Below, piece after piece: positions 10,169-20,201 of a stretch of DNA of 48,919 nucleotides. The notes below the pieces were generated by a model that had not been told where the DNA came from, made no database searches, and saw only the letters and a program-made list of their open reading frames with translations. The stretch comes from Opitutus sp. GAS368. GTDB lineage: Bacteria; Verrucomicrobiota; Verrucomicrobiia; Opitutales; Opitutaceae. Location of the stretch: NCBI GenBank assembly GCA_945871005.1, contig CAMBUJ010000004.1:1-48919 (forward strand), in the 5' to 3' direction. Numbering within the stretch: the stretch's first letter is position 1; the number at the start of each line of letters is the position of its first letter. The position numbers and the translations under genes were made by a program.

Positions 10169-11769
10169 TCAGCATCCCCCTTTGGAGCTTCTTTTTCCTT
10201 GGCGGTTTTGGCTTTTTTGCCTTTTGCAGGCATCGCGTCTTCTGTGTCGCCGTATTGGGTGCGGAGGCGGGTGAGTTCGGTTTTCAGGTCGGTGATCGTG
10301 GCGGCATATTCCGGGTTGGCATACTCGCTATGCATTTGCTGCGGATCCTTTTCCAAGTCGAAGAGTTCCCATTCATCGGTGGCGGGAAAATAGGCCAGCG
10401 TGTGACGCGAGGTGCGCACGCCGTAGTGAATCGGGACCATGTGGCCGCCGGTCGAGAACCAGTGGTAATACACACTCTGCCTCCAATCGGCTGGCGTTTC
10501 GGCCTTCAGCACAGGCACGATCGAGCGGCCATGCACGCTCGCCGGGGCTTGGCCTCCAGCCATCTCCATGAAGGTCGGCGCATAGTCGATGTTTTGGATC
10601 ATCTCGGTGAAGCGGGTGCCCGGCTTCACCTCGCCGGGCCAGCGGATGACGAAGGGCATGTGTAGCGACTCTTCATAGATCCAGCGCTTATCGAACCAAC
10701 CGTGCTCCCCGGTGTAGAAGCCTTGGTCAGATGAATAGATGATGATGGTGTTCTCCGCCAGACCGGCAGCCGCCAGCGCCTCGGTGATGCGCCCGACGCT
10801 GTCATCCACAGCCTTCACGCAGCGGAGGTAGTCCTTGAGATAAAGCTGATATTTCCAGCGGACGAGATCGCGGCCTTGGGGCTTGAGTTTGGCGTAGTCG
10901 GCATTGCGTTTGGCGAAGCGCGGATCCTTGGCATAGCGTCCGCCGACCTTCAGGTCGGTATCCATGGCCATGTCGCGGTCGATCTCCATTTTCTGATTAC
11001 TCGCGGGTGAGGCGCGGTTGGCATAGTCGTCGAAAAGGTTGGCCGGCTCGGGGATTTCCACGTCCTCCAGCCAGGTCGCATAACGAGTGGGCGGAATCCA
11101 GTTCCGGTGCGGTGCCTTGTGCTGCACGGCCAAGAAGAAAGGCTTGGACGTGTCGCGCTTCCGCAGCCAGTCGAGCGAAAGATCGGTGATGACATCGGTG
11201 GTGTAGCCGGGGATTTTTTCCTTGCCCGTGGCGCTCTCCAATTCGGGATTTTCATAGGAACCATGGCCGAACGAGATGCGCCAATCCGTGTAGTCCGGTT
11301 TCGACGTGAGATGCCATTTGCCAAAAACAGCGGTCTGATAGCCAAGATCCTTCAAGCCAATGGGAAAAGTCCACAGCCCCGGCGTGATGGGTTTTTCGAG
11401 ATGCATCACCCCGTTCGCATGGCTGAGCAGCCCGGTGAGCACCGAAGCGCGGCTCGGCGAGCAAAGCGAGTTGCCGCAGAAGCTGTTGACGAAAAACCCG
11501 CCCTGGTCGGCCAGTTTGTCGATGTTCGGGGTGACGCCTTGCTGCTTGCAGAATTCCGACAGGCGTGCGCCATAGGCGCCGATGGCCTGGACGGCATGGT
11601 CATCCGAGAAGATGAAGACGATATTGGGCTTCGTTCTTTCGTTAGGCTTCGGTGTTTCGGCAGCATGGAGCGCGGCCAGCGGCGCGAGCTGCAGGACAGC
11701 GAGGAATATAAGGGTATGTTTCATGTTGTTGCCCGGGTTTACTTCAAGTGAGTGATTTGCCTCATTCAT
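10165..11769 (-). CDS. Secreted S1-type sulfatase
   Basis: KPNIVFIFSDDHAVQAIGAYG, CSPSRASVLTGL, IIYSSDQGFYTGEHGWFDKR. Confidence 0.93.
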   Translation of the reverse strand: MNEANHSLEVNPGNNMKHTLIFLAVLQLAPLAALHAAETPKPNERTKPNIVFIFSDDHAVQAIGAYGARLSEFCKQQGVTPNIDKLADQGGFFVNSFCGNSLCSPSRASVLTGLLSHANGVMHLEKPITPGLWTFPIGLKDLGYQTAVFGKWHLTSKPDYTDWRISFGHGSYENPELESATGKEKIPGYTTDVITDLSLDWLRKRDTSKPFFLAVQHKAPHRNWIPPTRYATWLEDVEIPEPANLFDDYANRASPASNQKMEIDRDMAMDTDLKVGGRYAKDPRFAKRNADYAKLKPQGRDLVRWKYQLYLKDYLRCVKAVDDSVGRITEALAAAGLAENTIIIYSSDQGFYTGEHGWFDKRWIYEESLHMPFVIRWPGEVKPGTRFTEMIQNIDYAPTFMEMAGGQAPASVHGRSIVPVLKAETPADWRQSVYYHWFSTGGHMVPIHYGVRTSRHTLAYFPATDEWELFDLEKDPQQMHSEYANPEYAATITDLKTELTRLRTQYGDTEDAMPAKGKKAKTAKEKEAPKGDAE

Positions 11770-13237
11770 GAGAGCTGCCGCGTTCGATATTGGCTTTTAG
11801 CAATTCGAACAGAGCCTTTGTCTTCGCAGGATTTAGCGCGGCCAGGTTCTTGGATTCGGCGGGGTCTTTCTTCATGTTATACAACTCAAAGCCCTCAATT
11901 CCGGTCACCGCTGGGGGCGTGATCGTTTTATTAACCACCTTGAACACCCCTTTGGGCAGCAAGAGCTTCCAATCACCCTGCCGATAAGCCAGGGCAAGCT
12001 TATCGCCATACTGCTCGTGAATGCTATCCGTGCGCACGGGGCCAGTAGGCGGTCTGGAAAGAAGTGCAGGCAGGATACTAAAACTGTCGACGCCTGCCCC
12101 TCGGGGGAGCGCCACGCCGGAGAGTTCGGCGAAAGTGGCCATCATATCGGTGAAATTCACCATCTGCTCGCTGGTGGAGCCCGCTTTCACATGACCTGGC
12201 CACCTCACGATGAATGGCTCGCGATGCCCGCCCTCATAATAATCAAGTTTGTGGCCGCGATAAATGCCTGAGGAGTTGTGACCATACAGGGCCGTATCCT
12301 GCTCGAACCAGAGCGGCCCGTTGTCCGAGGTAAAGATGACGAGCGTATCTTCCGCCAGCCCCTGTTTATCCAAGGTCTTGAGGACTTGGCCGATACAGGC
12401 ATCGACCATCATCATGAAATCGCCATATTCGCCGACCTGACTTTTCCCTTGGAATTCTCCGGCCGGAAGCCACGGCGCGTGAGGTCCGGCAAATGCCAGA
12501 TACAGAAAAAAGGGATTCGTAGTACCGGAGCGACTTTTAAGGTAGTCGTTCGCTTTGCTGGTGAATAAAGGCAGGCATTCCTGATGAACAAAGCCCGGGG
12601 CGATTGCCCCTTCCCGCCACATGGGTCCTTGGATTTCCGGCTTGGAGACTTTTTTGGGATCTCCCTTTTGCCCCTTCGTCTGTTCGGTCAGCGCGGCCAC
12701 CATACGTTCACCCTCCACATAGAAATACGGGGCGGTGTCGAGCGATTGGTTGATACCGAAAAAGGTGTCGAAACCGAATTTAACCGGGCTGTTCTTCACC
12801 TTGAGGTCGGTGGGATCCTTGCGATTGTTTTCAATGCCCAGATGCCATTTTCCCACCATCGCGGTGTCATAACCGGCTGATTTCAACAATGAGGCGATGG
12901 TCACTTTCTTCGGGTCGTTGAGTTTGTTCCCCTTTGGCGGCCAACTATCCCAGGTGCGCGACGAATATTCGCCGGTCATCAAGCTGTAACGGCTTGGTAC
13001 ACAGATAGGCCCCCCTGCGTGGGCATCGGTGAATAGCATCCCCTGTTGTGCCAGTCGGTCGATATTCGGCGTCCGAATTTTGGACTTCGGATTGTAAGCT
13101 GAGCAGTCGCCAATCCCCATATCGTCCACAAGAATAAAGACGATGTTGGGTTTTTGGGCAATGGCCGGAGTGGCGGCATGCAGTGCAGCCAGCGGTGCTA
13201 GCAGCAAGGCAGTTAAGACTGGGCGAATGGGTATCAT
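11762..13237 (-). CDS. Secreted S1-type sulfatase
   Basis: KPNIVFILVDDMGIGDCSAYNP, CVPSRYSLMTGEYSSR, LVIFTSDNGPLW. Confidence 0.93.
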   Translation of the reverse strand: MIPIRPVLTALLLAPLAALHAATPAIAQKPNIVFILVDDMGIGDCSAYNPKSKIRTPNIDRLAQQGMLFTDAHAGGPICVPSRYSLMTGEYSSRTWDSWPPKGNKLNDPKKVTIASLLKSAGYDTAMVGKWHLGIENNRKDPTDLKVKNSPVKFGFDTFFGINQSLDTAPYFYVEGERMVAALTEQTKGQKGDPKKVSKPEIQGPMWREGAIAPGFVHQECLPLFTSKANDYLKSRSGTTNPFFLYLAFAGPHAPWLPAGEFQGKSQVGEYGDFMMMVDACIGQVLKTLDKQGLAEDTLVIFTSDNGPLWFEQDTALYGHNSSGIYRGHKLDYYEGGHREPFIVRWPGHVKAGSTSEQMVNFTDMMATFAELSGVALPRGAGVDSFSILPALLSRPPTGPVRTDSIHEQYGDKLALAYRQGDWKLLLPKGVFKVVNKTITPPAVTGIEGFELYNMKKDPAESKNLAALNPAKTKALFELLKANIERGSSHE

Positions 13238-13265
13238 TTTTAATATTCCCTTGATGGAACTTTCT

Positions 13266-15527
13266 CTATTTCTGCCGGGCGGTCATGGAATACGGGCGCG
13301 CCTCCGGTGCGGTCCCCCATGAGGAAGGGCTTGGCCCCATTTCAAATTCCATCGTGCCCCCCTTCACGAGCGCGGAGTGAGGCAGAAAGGTTTTGTCCCA
13401 CGGCTTCCCGTTTAAGGTGACGCTCTGGACATACTTATTTTCCGCCGAGTTGTTCTTGGCCTTGATCACAAAATCGCCGCCGCGCATATGCAGGGTTGCC
13501 TGATCGAAGAGCGGACTGCCAATCGCATACTCGGGGACGGCATGCACATAAGGATAAAAGCCCAGCGCACTGAAAATATACCAGGCTGACATTTGCCCGG
13601 CATCCTCATTGCCGGACATGCCCCAGGAATCGTTGCGGTATTCTGAGGCCAGGCATTGACGAAGTTTCTCGGCGGCCTTGGCTGGCGCACCCACATAATT
13701 ATACGCATAGATCGCATGCTGGTCGGGCTCGTTGCCGTGCCAATACTGGCCGTGCCCGGGCGAGGTATGATTCTTGTCTCCCTCGAGGTTAAAAAAGGTG
13801 TCCAGTTTTTTCTCAAAGGCCGCATCTCCACCCATCAAGTTAATCAAGCCTTGGGTATCCTGCATCACATGCCACGTCCACTGCCAGGCGTTGCCCTCGC
13901 AATAGTCATTATTGCCATTGCCCGTGTAGGTCAAGGGACTGAAAGCATGGGGATAGCTCCAGTTACCTTCCTTGTCTTTGCCGCGGAAAAATTGGGTCTC
14001 GGAATCCCAAAGCTTTTTATAATTCATGCCTCTAGCGAAGTACTCGGTCGCGTCCTGCTTTTGACCAAGGGCCTCGGCATATTTCCCAATCGTGAAATCA
14101 CAGTAGGCATTCTCCAGCGTCCTTGATGCGTTGATATAGGCGGGGCTGGGAACATAGCCCAGCGCCAAATAGTCTTTAATATCGTTGCGTCGCCCGGGCT
14201 CGGTGGCGTTTTTCTTCACCAATTTCCATGCGGTGTCCGTATCAAAGCTGGTGATTCCCTTCACATAGCTATCGCTGATGATCACATCTGCCCAAGTGCC
14301 GGGCATGATCGAGGTTTCCTTGTTTGCCAGTTTCCAAAGCGGTCCCCACCCGCTATCCCTATAATCATCGAGCATGGTCTTGATCACATCCAGCTGCAGA
14401 TCCGGCGCGATCAACGTGTAAAGCGGATGCGCTGCGCGGAAAGTATCCCACATGGAAAGGACACTGTAGTGGTTGTGCCCTTGCGCTTGGTGCACCTTGC
14501 CATCCATGCCGAGGTAGTCGCCGTTCACATCATTGAAGAGCTGCGGATGGAACATCAGATGATACATCGAGGAGTAAAAAATAGCCTGCTGATCCTTGGT
14601 GCCCCCTTGGACGTCGATCTTGGCAAGCTCCTGCTCCCATTCATCACGTGCACCCTTGCGCACGGTGTCGAAATCCCACCCAGGAATTTCACTCGTCAAG
14701 TTCAGCTTGGCGTTTTCGGCGCTGACATAGGAAATACCGAGTTTAACCAGAACAGCCTCGCCGCCGGTTGTAGTAAAATTCACGTAGCCGCCCGCTTCTC
14801 CTTTACCCGTGAAGGTCACAGGCTTGCTGAACTCCATATAAAAATACGTCGTGTGCTCACGCCAAGCCGTCGACTTAACGCTGCCACGGAATGTCGTGGG
14901 GCTTACCTCACTGAGGGTACCCTTGATTTCCCCCGGCTTTTTGTCTGCCCAGAAAATACCCTTACTGAGATCGATCAACACCCGCGCCGAGTCCGACTTT
15001 GGAAATGTATAGCGATGAATGGCGGAACGCTTCGTGGCCGTCATTTCCGCAGTGATTTTCATCGCCGCAATGTCGGCCTTAAAGTAGCCGGGCTCTGCGG
15101 ATTGTTTGCTGCTGGGCACCTCAACGGTGGTTCCCAGCTCCTTGTTGCCGGTTGTCGGCAGGAGCACAAGAACCCCGTAGGAGCCGCATCCCGTGCCCTG
15201 TAAATGAGTATGGTTAAAGCCGATAAGCTTATTAACCCGCATCGCATAACCACTCGGTGCCTTGGGCTGGTTGAGAGGCCCTGGTGAAATCATCCCGAAC
15301 GGCCGAATCGCAGCTGGGCTGCACTGGGCACTCGAGTTGGTGCCTAGGAAAAGATTCACCCGATCGGTGTATCTGCCGCCGGTGGGCTCAGCCGCAAACG
15401 TGCTGATGCAAGTTACGCCGGCCATCACGGCCAACGTCGCTAGCGTGCTGAGTCTCTCAAGCCAGAAGGGGCATTTATTGTAATTCGATTTCATGGTTAA
15501 ACTGTTTTTAATACGCGGAGTGTTCAT
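13266..15527 (-). CDS. GH92-family alpha-mannosidase-like glycoside hydrolase
   Basis: GH92 signatures: VNLFLGTNSSAQCSPAAIRPFGMISPGP, IGFNHTHLQGTGC, SMWDTFRAAHPLYTL, GMSGNEDAGQMSAWYIFSALGFYP. Confidence 0.93.
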   Translation of the reverse strand: MNTPRIKNSLTMKSNYNKCPFWLERLSTLATLAVMAGVTCISTFAAEPTGGRYTDRVNLFLGTNSSAQCSPAAIRPFGMISPGPLNQPKAPSGYAMRVNKLIGFNHTHLQGTGCGSYGVLVLLPTTGNKELGTTVEVPSSKQSAEPGYFKADIAAMKITAEMTATKRSAIHRYTFPKSDSARVLIDLSKGIFWADKKPGEIKGTLSEVSPTTFRGSVKSTAWREHTTYFYMEFSKPVTFTGKGEAGGYVNFTTTGGEAVLVKLGISYVSAENAKLNLTSEIPGWDFDTVRKGARDEWEQELAKIDVQGGTKDQQAIFYSSMYHLMFHPQLFNDVNGDYLGMDGKVHQAQGHNHYSVLSMWDTFRAAHPLYTLIAPDLQLDVIKTMLDDYRDSGWGPLWKLANKETSIMPGTWADVIISDSYVKGITSFDTDTAWKLVKKNATEPGRRNDIKDYLALGYVPSPAYINASRTLENAYCDFTIGKYAEALGQKQDATEYFARGMNYKKLWDSETQFFRGKDKEGNWSYPHAFSPLTYTGNGNNDYCEGNAWQWTWHVMQDTQGLINLMGGDAAFEKKLDTFFNLEGDKNHTSPGHGQYWHGNEPDQHAIYAYNYVGAPAKAAEKLRQCLASEYRNDSWGMSGNEDAGQMSAWYIFSALGFYPYVHAVPEYAIGSPLFDQATLHMRGGDFVIKAKNNSAENKYVQSVTLNGKPWDKTFLPHSALVKGGTMEFEMGPSPSSWGTAPEARPYSMTARQK

Positions 15528-15712
15528 ATTCGCGCAAAAAAGGGGGTATTATTACACAATTAATCATCCAACTTCGGACAATCCGAAACAAAGACTGAAA
15601 TCCTACACAGAATCATTTTCGTGCACCATCCGCATTTGTTAGGATGCAATCGGCTTTACTTACCCGAAACGCGTTTTAGGCGGGTGCGGGTTTCAGTGGG
15701 CGGGTGGGCGTA
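15517..15712 (+). repeat. Promoter-region repeat copy A (direct repeat with 17319-17524)
   Basis: Both copies share gcggagtgttcatattcgcgcaaaaaa..., ...caccatccgcattt.ttagga..., and ...acccgaaacgc.tttt...gggtgggcg. Confidence 0.75.
15600..15644 (-). promoter_or_regulatory. Shared palindrome + -10 element, upstream of the GH92 operon (site 6)
   Basis: Gene orientation: TCCTAACAAATGCGGATGGT-N19-TAGGAT. Same 45-bp layout as five other promoters in the window. Confidence 0.75.
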
Positions 15713-15799
15713 CACGGTAATAGTGATGAGCTTATCCCTGCGGGGAGGCAATAAAACCCAAGGCGGTCGGAGCGGGGATGTTTTGATATAGTTCTACAC

Positions 15800-17155
15800 T
15801 CATAACTTGGCAACACCCCCCCGCGGAGCCCGGTTAAACCAACCGTAGAACGCTATGACCACAAAACAAATCAACGGCAGGAAAAACGAAAAGCGAGTGC
15901 TTGAAAGTGTGAAAAAACCGAAGTTGAAGGCACTAAGGTCCATAATCGCACCTTGCAGCGGAGTCATAATACAACCGCCGCCGATTGCGAGAATCAGGCC
16001 GGCAGAGCCAAGTTTGGCGTCCTCACCCGTGCCTTCGAGCGCTATGCCGTAAATAGTGGGGAACATGAGCGACATACAGGCCGACACGCCGACCAGGCAA
16101 TAGAGCCCGGGAAGACCGTGCAGAAAGATGGTTCCGGCCGTGAGAACTCCAGCGCCCACCGCCAAACCCGCGAGCAAACGCCCTGGGCTAAAATATTTAA
16201 GCAGGTAGGTGCAAATAAACCGGCACGAAACAAAGATCGCCATCGCGATGATATTGTAGGTTTGCGCGTCGGCTGCGGACATTCCAAGTTCGTTAACCGC
16301 ATACTGGATTATAAAAGTCCACAACATGATCTGGGCACCAACATAAAAAGCCTGAGTTACTACGCCCCAGATAAAATGCGGTTGTGACAACAGGCGCTTT
16401 ACTGTCGGCCCGGCGCGCAAGTTAACTTCACTGCGCTTAGCGGCGACAGGTAACTTTATAAAGGCAAACACGCCCATCATCACCAAAACGACTAAGCCGA
16501 GCGCCACATAAGGCCCGACTATCACGTCGAAATCAGCGGACTGGATTTTGGCGAAGGCGGCCGGATCGCTCACCGCCAGCGCACGACGTGCATCCTCGGG
16601 GGTCGTGTCGAGTTTGGCGAGGATAAGATTGCGCGCGACCAGCATGCCGGTGATCGAGCCGAGTGGGTTAAAGGCTTGAGCAAAATTTAGCCGCCGCGTC
16701 GCGGTTTCGGGCGCGCCCATAGACAAAATGTAGGGGTTGGCGCTCGTCTCCAAAAACGCAAGGCCGCAGGTCATGATAAAATAAGCTGCTAGGAAGGCCC
16801 CAAACAGCATGGCGTTACCCGCCGGAACAAAGAGCAGGCAGCCAATCGCGTAAAGCGCGAGCCCGACCAACAATCCTGCGCGGTAGCTGAACCGTTGGAT
16901 GAAGAGCGCCGCGGGCACAGCCATTACGCAATATCCTCCATAAAAGGCGAACTGCACAAGAGAGCTCTCGAAATTGGAAATCAGTAGGATATTCTTAAAT
17001 GCCGCCACCATCGGGTTGGTGATGTCATTGGCAAAGCCCCACAACGCGAACAGTGAAGTAACAAGTATAAAAGCAAATAAGTAATTCCCCGGGATGACAG
17101 GGGCAGACTTGGCGGGTGGTTTTAATACGGTAGGAGTCAGGGTTTCGTTTAGCAT
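15800..17155 (-). CDS. fucP: FucP-like L-fucose:H+ symporter family MFS permease
   Basis: MFS protein with LFALWGFANDITNPMVAAFKNI and QFAFYGGYCVMAVPAALFIQRFSYRAGLLVGL, typical of FucP. Adjacent to a GH29 fucosidase operon. Confidence 0.85.
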   Translation of the reverse strand: MLNETLTPTVLKPPAKSAPVIPGNYLFAFILVTSLFALWGFANDITNPMVAAFKNILLISNFESSLVQFAFYGGYCVMAVPAALFIQRFSYRAGLLVGLALYAIGCLLFVPAGNAMLFGAFLAAYFIMTCGLAFLETSANPYILSMGAPETATRRLNFAQAFNPLGSITGMLVARNLILAKLDTTPEDARRALAVSDPAAFAKIQSADFDVIVGPYVALGLVVLVMMGVFAFIKLPVAAKRSEVNLRAGPTVKRLLSQPHFIWGVVTQAFYVGAQIMLWTFIIQYAVNELGMSAADAQTYNIIAMAIFVSCRFICTYLLKYFSPGRLLAGLAVGAGVLTAGTIFLHGLPGLYCLVGVSACMSLMFPTIYGIALEGTGEDAKLGSAGLILAIGGGCIMTPLQGAIMDLSAFNFGFFTLSSTRFSFFLPLICFVVIAFYGWFNRAPRGGVAKL

Positions 17156-17318
17156 GTTTTCAAGCGATGGGCCGGTTTGGCCCGTGATTTAGCAACAGTC
17201 GAGACAGTGGAAGTGAAAAAATTAAGGCTTAAAAGGTCTTTAAAGAATCATTTTTGTTCTTTTTAAGTGGCGCTGCAAACCAGCCGCAAACGTGCTGATA
17301 CCAGTTTCAGTTTTTCAT

Positions 17319-17524
17319 GCGGGGAGTGTTCATATTCGCGCAAAAAAAAGGCGTTATTATACAATTAACTATCCACCCTAGAACAATCCATAACACAATG
17401 ACTGAAGATCAATCATACGTTAAATTACGTTCGTCCACCATCCGCATTTCTTAGGAGGCCAGCCCGATTACTAACCCGAAACGCTTTTTTTTTAGCCAGG
17501 TGCCGGTTTGGGTGGGCGCTTGGT
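17319..17524 (+). repeat. Promoter-region repeat copy B (direct repeat with 15517-15712)
   Basis: See copy A. It lies upstream of the fucP-like gene. Confidence 0.75.
17412..17456 (-). promoter_or_regulatory. Shared palindrome + -10 element, upstream of the fucP-like gene (site 7)
   Basis: Gene orientation: TCCTAAGAAATGCGGATGGT-N19-TATGAT. Confidence 0.75.
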
Positions 17525-17663
17525 CGAACATCGCAAATGGCATAAGCTCAGCCAGACGGGACTGGTGACATAATAAAGCCATCGCCCCTGCACTGATCGA
17601 CATGCGGGACACTGGTGCATGCCGATCAGTGCCCATTTGACTAATTGAGTACTAAAAAGCATC

Positions 17664-20171
17664 CTAATCGCTAATCAGTTGGAACCGGAACTCGCGCCTC
17701 AGTGGTGAGGAAATGAGCGCTTCGACGTTTTTATATACTCCCGGGGTCAAGAGGTTAAACGTAATCTCCCAAGTGCCGGTTTCAGCATTGAAGTCACATT
17801 GCCAAAAGTCGTTTCCAATAACCGACTGGTCAATTTTCACCCAAGTCTCCCCACGTTTCTCTTCCACTACAGGGCGGCGGTAATCGTGCAGGCCGACGAA
17901 GGTGACTGGAACGGGTCCCACGCCACCTGTTAAATGGAACGCCGCACGGTTGTCCTTGGCTCTAATCCGGAGGGGGTAAAGCTGTTCGACCTCACCTACT
18001 ATGGCGTTGGCAGCGATGCGATTGCCAGCGGCTTCTCGTAAAATCATGCGGGAATCGTTGTCGTACTCGGTCAGCGCTTGGCGGAACAGGGCGTTAGGGC
18101 CGCCGTAGTTGTCCACAGAACGGGGTATATAAATACGCTCGAGGTCTATTTCCACGTAGTCGCCTGATTTTAGACAGGTGACCTCAGGTGGAGGCACCAG
18201 TTCGAGAATCGAGACCTTGTTGGTTGCACGCCGCTCTTGAAGGTAAGGGACTGCAACCGGGTTGCCGTTCAGGACTGCTTTCCATGAACGAACGATGAAC
18301 CCATGATTGGCCGGCTTATAGTCGGTATCGGCAGGGCCGTTGGTGACCGCCGCCCATGGCATAAGGCCGTTAAGTGGCAACGGGGTGCCTACTATGCCTC
18401 GCTGCCCCGACGCTTGCCATTGGAGCACAGGTTTCGGTTGGTCCGCATAGCCGTAGGCGAGCCTATCGCCTTGGCTATAACCGTAACTATCACCGGCCTG
18501 TTGATAAAAAACCAATCGGCTAAATGCGGTATCCTTTTTAACGTCGATACGAATGTGGTGCAGACCTCGGGTGCAGTCGTCAGCGCGGGGTAATCCGGCG
18601 CTATAGGAGAATGCAATGGCCCCGTCGTCGGTGAGGCCGGCGAAGGTCGCTTCGGTAAGATTCGGGCCGTAGCGGGTGTAGCGCACCCGCATCCGGCTGT
18701 GGGTGTGGTTGATCGCATTATTATCTAAGTAGCGTAACACGGAGCCTCCGCCGACGTTAATGGCCCAATCGCGTTCGCCCTTGGCGTTGAGTGCCCACAG
18801 CGGTCGAGCATCGGTGAAGTCATTCTTCGTTAAGGCATTTTCCATGTCATAGCACAGAGCCTCGCCCCGATTACCAAGCGCGGCTTCGTCCCATTGCTGC
18901 CCCCCTATTGTTCCATAGCCGATGACGGAGAGTTGTGAGTGGCTGGCCGCCGGCATGCCGCCCCAGTTTTCCCCAACCATCATCAGTTCGCACTCATAGG
19001 TGCTCTTGGCTGGCACGGTGAGCATCGTCAGACCGTGAAACCAGGGGCCAATAAACGCCCCTGGGGTGTCTCTATGCCAATTCTTGGAAAGCTGCACCGG
19101 GATACCCAGTGGATTGCCATCCAAGTCGCGTAATACCGCGGAGATGCCGGGCAGCGAGAAGGGTGTGCCATCGAAGTTGAGCCGAACGACCTGGGCTTCG
19201 GCGGTGGGGTTTTCTAACCGTAGGCGAGCGCGCATGCGACCATCGTCACCACGTGTACCTTTTGGAATGGCGACACGGTAAAAGCCCGGGTCCTTCTCGT
19301 AACTTACTGGCAAGCTGGGTAATGCCGGTTCCAGCCCGGTGGCCGTAACGACCACCGGGCTTGCCCCGAAGGAGGCAAGCTCGCGCATCTGGGCAAGTAC
19401 GTTATTGGCCAGCGGATAAATAATCAGCCCCACGGAGACGCTGTCGCCTTGCTTCCACTTGGCCACAGCGGTGCGTGCGGACAAGGTTGCTGTTTCCGGG
19501 TTAAGCGTGAGCGCAGCGGTGGCCGCGCTGGGCTGGACGATGAACCCCGAACCATCGACCGCAACAAGGGCCTGGACCGAGCCATGGGAGACGAGCCGAG
19601 CATACGCGGCCGGTAGCTTAAGGGTCATTTCCAAAAAACCCGCCGTGACCGCCTCGGTCGGAGAGACGCGCAAGACCAACGAGAGGCGATCGGGCCAGGC
19701 AGCGGTCTCCAGGCCGGTTATTGTAGAGTCCGTGGTGATGCCTCCGGGGATGACACCTTTTTGCCAACGACGTTGGAAAAACTTGCCGCTTTCCACGACT
19801 TGAGTGCCGAAGAGTTTATTGCTCTCCGGCGCGACGGCATGCACGGAGCCGTTTCCACCTACGTTGCAAGTTAGCATCACAGGCAAGTTGGGTTCCACAC
19901 CCACTTGGAGGGCAATGGCCTCGGTGGGGGCCACGGCCAGCAGCCCCAGAGCCGTGGGCCCAAAGGCGGAGTGGTTGTAATTGAGCACATAACGGGACGT
20001 CTGGATGCGGAAATCAGGCGACTGCAATCCGTTGACCCACCCCATGTAACCATAGTCTTTGACGTTGGCGAACGGTGCTGCGGGTGGTGGACTTTTGGCG
20101 TTAGCCGTTAGGGCCAGCGCCGCGAGGACGAATCCGGAGATTCGCCAATTCTGAAGGAAATGATAGCACAT
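17664..20171 (-). CDS. Large secreted protein of unknown function (835 aa)
   Basis: Long ORF with a signal peptide-like N-terminus, 30 bp downstream of the GH29 gene on the same strand. I recognise no catalytic motif or family. Confidence 0.85.
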   Translation of the reverse strand: MCYHFLQNWRISGFVLAALALTANAKSPPPAAPFANVKDYGYMGWVNGLQSPDFRIQTSRYVLNYNHSAFGPTALGLLAVAPTEAIALQVGVEPNLPVMLTCNVGGNGSVHAVAPESNKLFGTQVVESGKFFQRRWQKGVIPGGITTDSTITGLETAAWPDRLSLVLRVSPTEAVTAGFLEMTLKLPAAYARLVSHGSVQALVAVDGSGFIVQPSAATAALTLNPETATLSARTAVAKWKQGDSVSVGLIIYPLANNVLAQMRELASFGASPVVVTATGLEPALPSLPVSYEKDPGFYRVAIPKGTRGDDGRMRARLRLENPTAEAQVVRLNFDGTPFSLPGISAVLRDLDGNPLGIPVQLSKNWHRDTPGAFIGPWFHGLTMLTVPAKSTYECELMMVGENWGGMPAASHSQLSVIGYGTIGGQQWDEAALGNRGEALCYDMENALTKNDFTDARPLWALNAKGERDWAINVGGGSVLRYLDNNAINHTHSRMRVRYTRYGPNLTEATFAGLTDDGAIAFSYSAGLPRADDCTRGLHHIRIDVKKDTAFSRLVFYQQAGDSYGYSQGDRLAYGYADQPKPVLQWQASGQRGIVGTPLPLNGLMPWAAVTNGPADTDYKPANHGFIVRSWKAVLNGNPVAVPYLQERRATNKVSILELVPPPEVTCLKSGDYVEIDLERIYIPRSVDNYGGPNALFRQALTEYDNDSRMILREAAGNRIAANAIVGEVEQLYPLRIRAKDNRAAFHLTGGVGPVPVTFVGLHDYRRPVVEEKRGETWVKIDQSVIGNDFWQCDFNAETGTWEITFNLLTPGVYKNVEALISSPLRREFRFQLISD

Positions 20172-20201
20172 GGGGCGGGTGCGGGTTAGACCATTCTGGG
20201 G

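Noticed and set aside
15545-15590. TGTAAT/TATAAT boxes in the two promoter repeats as the main -10 (15550s, 17353-17358)
   Set aside because: Possible secondary promoters, but they occur only in the duplicated pair. The TAGGAT/TATGAT boxes at fixed distance from the palindrome are shared by all seven units.
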